Assembly: GCF_014649955.1 (NCBI RefSeq) | Contig: NZ_BMUA01000018.1 | Coordinates: forward strand, 107,234-171,233 | DNA: 64,000 nt | Source of the DNA: Streptomyces violascens | Lineage (GTDB): Bacteria > Actinomycetota > Actinomycetes > Streptomycetales > Streptomycetaceae | Direction of reading: 5' to 3' | Shown here: positions 60,579 to 64,000 of the stretch, piece after piece | Layout of the letters: each line of letters begins with the position of its first letter | Position numbering within the stretch: position 1 is the first letter of the stretch | Notes under the pieces: generated by a model | What the model saw: the letters and a program-made list of their open reading frames with translations, nothing else | What the model was told of the DNA's origin: nothing | Databases searched by the model: none | Program-made: the position numbers and the translations under genes

Positions 60579-61234
60579 TGACTGATGAGAGCTCCCTTCG
60601 GGAGCGGTTGATCGATGTCGGGGTCGACCTCGTGCTGACCGAGGGCTCCGCGTCCGTGGGTCTGCGGGAAGTAGCCCGTCGAGCGGGGGTGTCGCACGGG
60701 GCGCCGCGTCGGTACTTCCCCACGCACCAGGCGCTGCTTTCGGCTATCGGCCGTCGCGGCTTCGAGGACCTCGCAGCCATGTTCGAGGCCGCGGTCGCCG
60801 GCGCGACCACACCGCGCGGCCAGTTGGAGGCCCTCGCGCGGGTGTACGTCGGGTACGCACTGGAACGCCGCGGCATGTTCGAGCTCATGTGGCGGCACGA
60901 CCTGCTCGACGGCGCGGCGCAGGCATCGGACCAACCGAGGCTGCGCGAGTCGACCCTCCCGCTGTTCGGGCACTTCGCCGGACTCGTCTCCCGATGCCTA
61001 TCGGAGCGGGAGGCCGCGCGACGCGCCGACGGGCCGAAGGAGGCCGGCCCGCCGCCTGCGGTGACCGCCGCCGCCCTGTGGTCGAACCTGCACGGTATGG
61101 CCCAGCTGTGGTCCTGGGGCAGCCTGCAACTCGCCCTCGGCGCCCCGCCGCTGGGCGGTGACCCCGGCGACGACCAACGCGACCGGCTCATCGCGGCAGT
61201 TCTGGACGCCCATCTCGGCCCGGTGACCTCATGA
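60578..61234 (+). CDS. TetR-family regulator of a drug exporter
   Basis: 218 residues. HTH: SVGLREVARRAGVSHGAPRR YFPTHQALLSAI. The C-terminal half (LARVYVGYALERRGMFELMW, TAAALWSNLHGMAQLW) is a WHG/TetR_C_13-like domain. The stop overlaps the MFS start by four bases (ATGA), so both are translated together. The two operators before it indicate that it represses the unit and is lifted by the drug or metabolite. Confidence 0.9.
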   Translation: MTDESSLRERLIDVGVDLVLTEGSASVGLREVARRAGVSHGAPRRYFPTHQALLSAIGRRGFEDLAAMFEAAVAGATTPRGQLEALARVYVGYALERRGMFELMWRHDLLDGAAQASDQPRLRESTLPLFGHFAGLVSRCLSEREAARRADGPKEAGPPPAVTAAALWSNLHGMAQLWSWGSLQLALGAPPLGGDPGDDQRDRLIAAVLDAHLGPVTS

Positions 61235-62661
61235 CCGCCCCCGCACAGCGGCAGATCGCACTTCTGGTCAGCGTGGTCGGCGCGGCGATCGTCGCACTGG
61301 ACGGAACCATCCTGCTCATGGCGCAGCCCGGCATGCAGCGTGATCTCGGCGCGAGCATGGCGCAGATCCAGTGGACGAGCACCGGCTATCTGGTCGCCGT
61401 GGCCGCGTTGCTCGTGATCGCCGGGCGCCTCGGGGATCGGTACGGGCACCCGCGCCTGCTGTTCGTCGGCGTCCTCGGTTTCGGGGCTGCCTCGGCCGGG
61501 ATCGCGCTCGCGCCCGGCGTCGGCTGGGTGATCGTCCTGCGTGCGGTGCAGGGCGGGTTCGCCGCGTTCCTCCAACCTGCGACGCTCGCGCTGCTACGGC
61601 TGGCGTATCCCGCGGACCGGCTCGGCAGGCCGATCGCCATTCGCACCAGTGCGATTGCGGTGGCGGCAGGGTCCGGTCCGCTCCTGGGCGGTGTTCTCGT
61701 GGCTCATCTGGGATGGCGCGCCGTCTTCTGGGTCAACGTGCCCCTCGCGTTCGTCATCGCCGTCCTCGCGCTCGCCGTACGGACGTCGGCACCCGAGCGT
61801 GCCAACTCTCCACGGCTCAACCTCACCAGCGCCGGCCTGATGGCGGTCGCGCTCGCCATCCTGGTCCACGCCTTGGCCGACGTACCCGCACGGGGGTGGA
61901 CCGCCGGGCCGACGCTGCTCGAAATCCTCGCCGTCATCGGCGTCGCAACGGTGCTCGCCTGGCACGAACGCCGCACCACACACCCGCTCGTTCCACCAGC
62001 CGTGGCGCGGTCCGTACCGGTGACCGCGTCGATGGCGATCCTGCTGGTCACCGCCGTCGGCCTGTTCGGCGCGCTGTTCAGGGCCACCTTCTACCTCCAG
62101 GACGTACTTCGACTCGACCCACTCGCCAGCGGTCTGCTCGTACTCCCGCTGACCGTGCTCATGGTCCTCGGCTCACCCGCCGCGGTCGCCGCACTGCGCC
62201 GGTACGGTGCGCGCCGCACCGCGTTCGCCGGTACGGTCCTCGTCGTGGTCGGCATCGCGGGGCTGTCCCTGCTCGGTCCCGCCAGCACATGGATGGCCAT
62301 GGCTGCAGCCTTTGCCGCCATCGGTGCCGGGTTCGCCACCGTGATGGTCACCGCCACCGGGACCGTCGTTGGTGACGCGCCGCCCGGGTACGCCGGGGTC
62401 GTCAGCGGACTCAAGCAGACCGCCATGAACATCGGGCCGACCTTCGGCATCGCCGTCGCGGCCAGCGCAACCGGCACCGCTGCTTCAACCATGAGCTCCA
62501 CTCTGCTGATCCTGGCCGCACTCGCCGCTCTCGGCCTGCTGCCCGCGTCGCGGCTGCCCCGGCACCCAGCCCGCCAAGAAGGAGACGACACGACCGCCGC
62601 CTCACGCCCGGCGCAAGCACCAACACCACAGGCAGCACCCGCTCAACACCCAAACAGTTGA
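61231..62661 (+). CDS. DHA2-family (14-TM) drug:H+ antiporter
   Basis: 476 residues with about fourteen membrane helices. DHA2 features: ALDGTILLMAQPGMQRDLGA at helix 1, MAQIQWTSTGYLVAVAALLV (motif D region), GRLGDRYGHPRLLFVGVLG (motif A) and RAVQGGFAAFLQPATLALLR (motif B/C). The C-terminal half has the GFATVMVTATGTVVGDAPPG YAGVVSGLKQTAMNIG segment. It exports cationic or amphipathic drugs, or an endogenous antibiotic. It is coupled to the TetR gene. Confidence 0.9.
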   Translation: MTAPAQRQIALLVSVVGAAIVALDGTILLMAQPGMQRDLGASMAQIQWTSTGYLVAVAALLVIAGRLGDRYGHPRLLFVGVLGFGAASAGIALAPGVGWVIVLRAVQGGFAAFLQPATLALLRLAYPADRLGRPIAIRTSAIAVAAGSGPLLGGVLVAHLGWRAVFWVNVPLAFVIAVLALAVRTSAPERANSPRLNLTSAGLMAVALAILVHALADVPARGWTAGPTLLEILAVIGVATVLAWHERRTTHPLVPPAVARSVPVTASMAILLVTAVGLFGALFRATFYLQDVLRLDPLASGLLVLPLTVLMVLGSPAAVAALRRYGARRTAFAGTVLVVVGIAGLSLLGPASTWMAMAAAFAAIGAGFATVMVTATGTVVGDAPPGYAGVVSGLKQTAMNIGPTFGIAVAASATGTAASTMSSTLLILAALAALGLLPASRLPRHPARQEGDDTTAASRPAQAPTPQAAPAQHPNS

Positions 62662-62989
62662 GCAACCGCCGAACACGCCCAGGCTGAGCCGGTCGCGAGC
62701 TGTCCTGGACGGGGCTGCCCGTGCAGCAGGGCAGGCGGGCCTTGAAGCGGCGGGCGTGGATGGCCGGGCAAGGCAGGGTTCGCACGCCTGCTCCCAGCCC
62801 ACCGCGCGCCATCTCCCATCCACGGGAATCCCTTGCGCAGACACGCTATCCGGCGAACGCCAGCGCGGGGCGAGCTCCTGGCTCAGTCAGCGAGGGGCGG
62901 TCCGCAGGACCGACCTGGTCGATGAGCCCCCACGGGGGGTCCCGACGCGGCCCGATCCCGTCGATCCTCGTATGCGACGGCCATATGCG
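62662..62989. other. Gene-free stretch
   Basis: No gene is visible between the exporter and the convergent epimerase. Confidence 0.4.
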
Positions 62990-63790
62990 TCAGGACCGAA
63001 GGTGCTTGAGGGTGAACTCGGGCTCGGCGTAGAGGCCGGCCTGGGCTCCGGTCGGATCGGCTGAAAGATCCCCGGGAATGTCCGCAGCGTGGGCTTCAGC
63101 GTTGTCGACGGGGACGTAAGCCAGTTCCGTCACGTCGGGGAGTTTCCAGAAGCGGCGGCTGTTGGCGGAGACGGCGTACGCCGTGACGAAGCGGATGGAG
63201 GACGGTGCAGTCAGGGCGGCTCGGATGTAGCCGACGGCATCGAGCGGGCTCAGCCAGGTCGCCAGGTGCCTGGGCTCGGTAGGCAGGGGCTCGAAGCTGC
63301 CGATACGCAGGCAGATCACCGACAGACCGAACTTGTCGGCGTACAACTGCCCCAGGGCCTCGACGGCCACCTTGCTCACCCCGTAGAGGCCGTCGGGGCG
63401 TGCCGGCTCCTGTGGGTCGGTGAGATGTCCGGCGGGGTAGAAGCCGGTCACGCGGTTGCTGCTCGCCAGTACCACCCGCTTGATTCCCGTGCGCCGCGCC
63501 GCTTCCAGGACGTGGTGCGTGCCTAGCACATTGGCTTCGAGCAGGTCCGGGAGAGGAGCCTCGTCGGGCAGGCCGCCCAAGTGGAGCACGCGGTCGGCTC
63601 CCGCGAGGGCCGATTCCACTGCGGCGGCGTCCCGCAGGTCCACTGTGTGCACGTCTTCGTTCTCGGCCTCCGGGCGGAGCGGTACGCGGTCGAGCAGGAC
63701 CAGGCGTGCCGCCTCGTGTCGTAGCGCCTCACGCACCACGGAACCGATGGTGCCCGCCGCTCCTGTTACCGCCACTGTTCCCAGACTCAC
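62990..63790 (-). CDS. NAD(P)-dependent epimerase/dehydratase (extended SDR)
   Basis: 266 residues from the GTG at 63790. The Rossmann Gly motif is VTGAAGTIGSVVREALRHEA (GxxGxxG). Then VDLRDAAAVESALAGADRVL HLGG, ANVLGTHHVLEAARRTGIKR VVLASSNRV, and the catalytic YxxxK in LYGVSKVAVEALGQLYADKF. The HTVDLRD, SSNRV and LRIGSFEPLPTEPRHLATWL segments are shared with uronate dehydrogenases and related NAD-dependent sugar oxidoreductases. GGGGGAG is four bases before the GTG; an ATG at 63823 is a longer alternative. It is divergent from a gene that begins at the window's end. Confidence 0.85.
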   Translation of the reverse strand: MSLGTVAVTGAAGTIGSVVREALRHEAARLVLLDRVPLRPEAENEDVHTVDLRDAAAVESALAGADRVLHLGGLPDEAPLPDLLEANVLGTHHVLEAARRTGIKRVVLASSNRVTGFYPAGHLTDPQEPARPDGLYGVSKVAVEALGQLYADKFGLSVICLRIGSFEPLPTEPRHLATWLSPLDAVGYIRAALTAPSSIRFVTAYAVSANSRRFWKLPDVTELAYVPVDNAEAHAADIPGDLSADPTGAQAGLYAEPEFTLKHLRS

Positions 63791-63925
63791 TGCGCTCCCC
63801 CTGTTTTTCGACACGCCTTCCATCTTTGCGCCCGTTGATCCACTCCTCAAGGCGGCGGGGAGCTGAGCAAGCAGAGCTGGGCCTCCTGAGCAAGAAGTAG
63901 GGATGCTCAAGGAGCGCCACACCTC

Positions 63926-63961
63926 ACTAACGGAACAGCTCTTACTGAGTTTTTCGTTAGT
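63926..63961. promoter_or_regulatory. Inverted repeat in the divergent promoter at the window end
   Basis: ACTAACG (63926-63932) and CGTTAGT (63955-63961) are exact reverse complements separated by 22 bases. They lie between the epimerase start and a new gene start near 63994. They may be two half-sites of one regulator. Confidence 0.45.
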
Positions 63962-63993
63962 TCTGTGGGTGCAGGGGCTGCGGAGGTGTGAGG

Positions 63994-64000
63994 ATGCTGG
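63994..64000 (+). CDS. Start of a divergent gene, cut by the window edge
   Basis: ATG at 63994 has GGAGG at 63982-63986 (seven-base spacing). Only two codons (ATG CTG) and one base are visible, so nothing can be said about the product. The GTG at 63988 is in the same frame and an alternative. Confidence 0.35.

Noticed and set aside
1..64000. CRISPR arrays, rRNA genes, phage structural operons
   Set aside because: None is visible on either strand.

Overview
The window is high-GC actinobacterial DNA and almost certainly comes from a Streptomyces chromosome arm or another accessory region. The reasons are strong third-position G/C codon bias, GTG starts, many TetR/MarR/ArsR/MerR/PadR regulators paired with exporters or redox enzymes, secreted ricin-type lectins, VCBS/FG-GAP and WD40 propeller proteins, a WXG-like type VII cassette and DUF4157/DUF3626/DUF4265 proteins. 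I see no rRNA, tRNA or CRISPR, and no core housekeeping operon.

Layout. 1-4.6 kb: 3' part of a PLP decarboxylase, a damaged zinc block (Zur-like regulator, intact permease, 5'-truncated permease) cut by a deleted IS256-type element, and a two-domain VOC protein. 4.6-8.4 kb: a class IV aminotransferase among dispersed repeats and hairpins. 8.4-10.6 kb: a YhgE/Pip-type membrane protein divergent from a MerR regulator. 10.6-18.5 kb: a toxin-like stretch with a DUF4157 protein carrying a possible ADP-ribosyltransferase C-terminus, a decayed beta-propeller/FlgD-like protein, a TetR regulator with a frameshifted hydrolase, a cytoplasmic lectin plus aerolysin-like protein, and a secreted ricin lectin. 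18.6-22.4 kb: a large HTH-nSTAND-TM-WD40 protein. 22.4-27.6 kb: DUF3626 and DUF4265 proteins, a TniB-like fragment and an ArsR/MFS pair with twin operators. 27.6-34.8 kb: a decayed toxin-like gene coupled to a two-TM protein, a VCBS-repeat secreted protein and a decayed STAND-TPR gene. 34.9-40.6 kb: an IS30 element, a GNAT enzyme, a truncated helicase with HA repeats and a Ser/Thr kinase scrap. 40.6-43.9 kb: a WXG-like cassette and a signal peptidase II paralog. 44.3-49.5 kb: small secreted proteins, an acyltransferase-3 and a PadR/membrane-protein pair. 49.8-64 kb: secreted PAF-acetylhydrolase-like enzyme, MBL and alpha/beta hydrolase with MarR, TetX-like monooxygenase with TetR, a CdtB-like nuclease pseudogene, MarR/EamA, TetR/DHA2-MFS and an NAD-dependent epimerase.

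How the genes work together. The clear units are regulator-effector pairs with visible palindromic operators (MerR/YhgE, TetR/hydrolase, ArsR/MFS, PadR/membrane protein, MarR/hydrolases, TetR/TetX-like, MarR/EamA, TetR/DHA2). A second theme is interference biology: an eCIS-type effector, a pore-former candidate, a CdtB relic, a WXG cassette and STAND ATPases. Many genes are broken by single-base indels. Some of this is real decay, because it is combined with truncations and IS scars. Several cases, however, are one-base losses in short C/G runs and could be assembly errors. All functional assignments rest on reading translated motifs, not on database searches.
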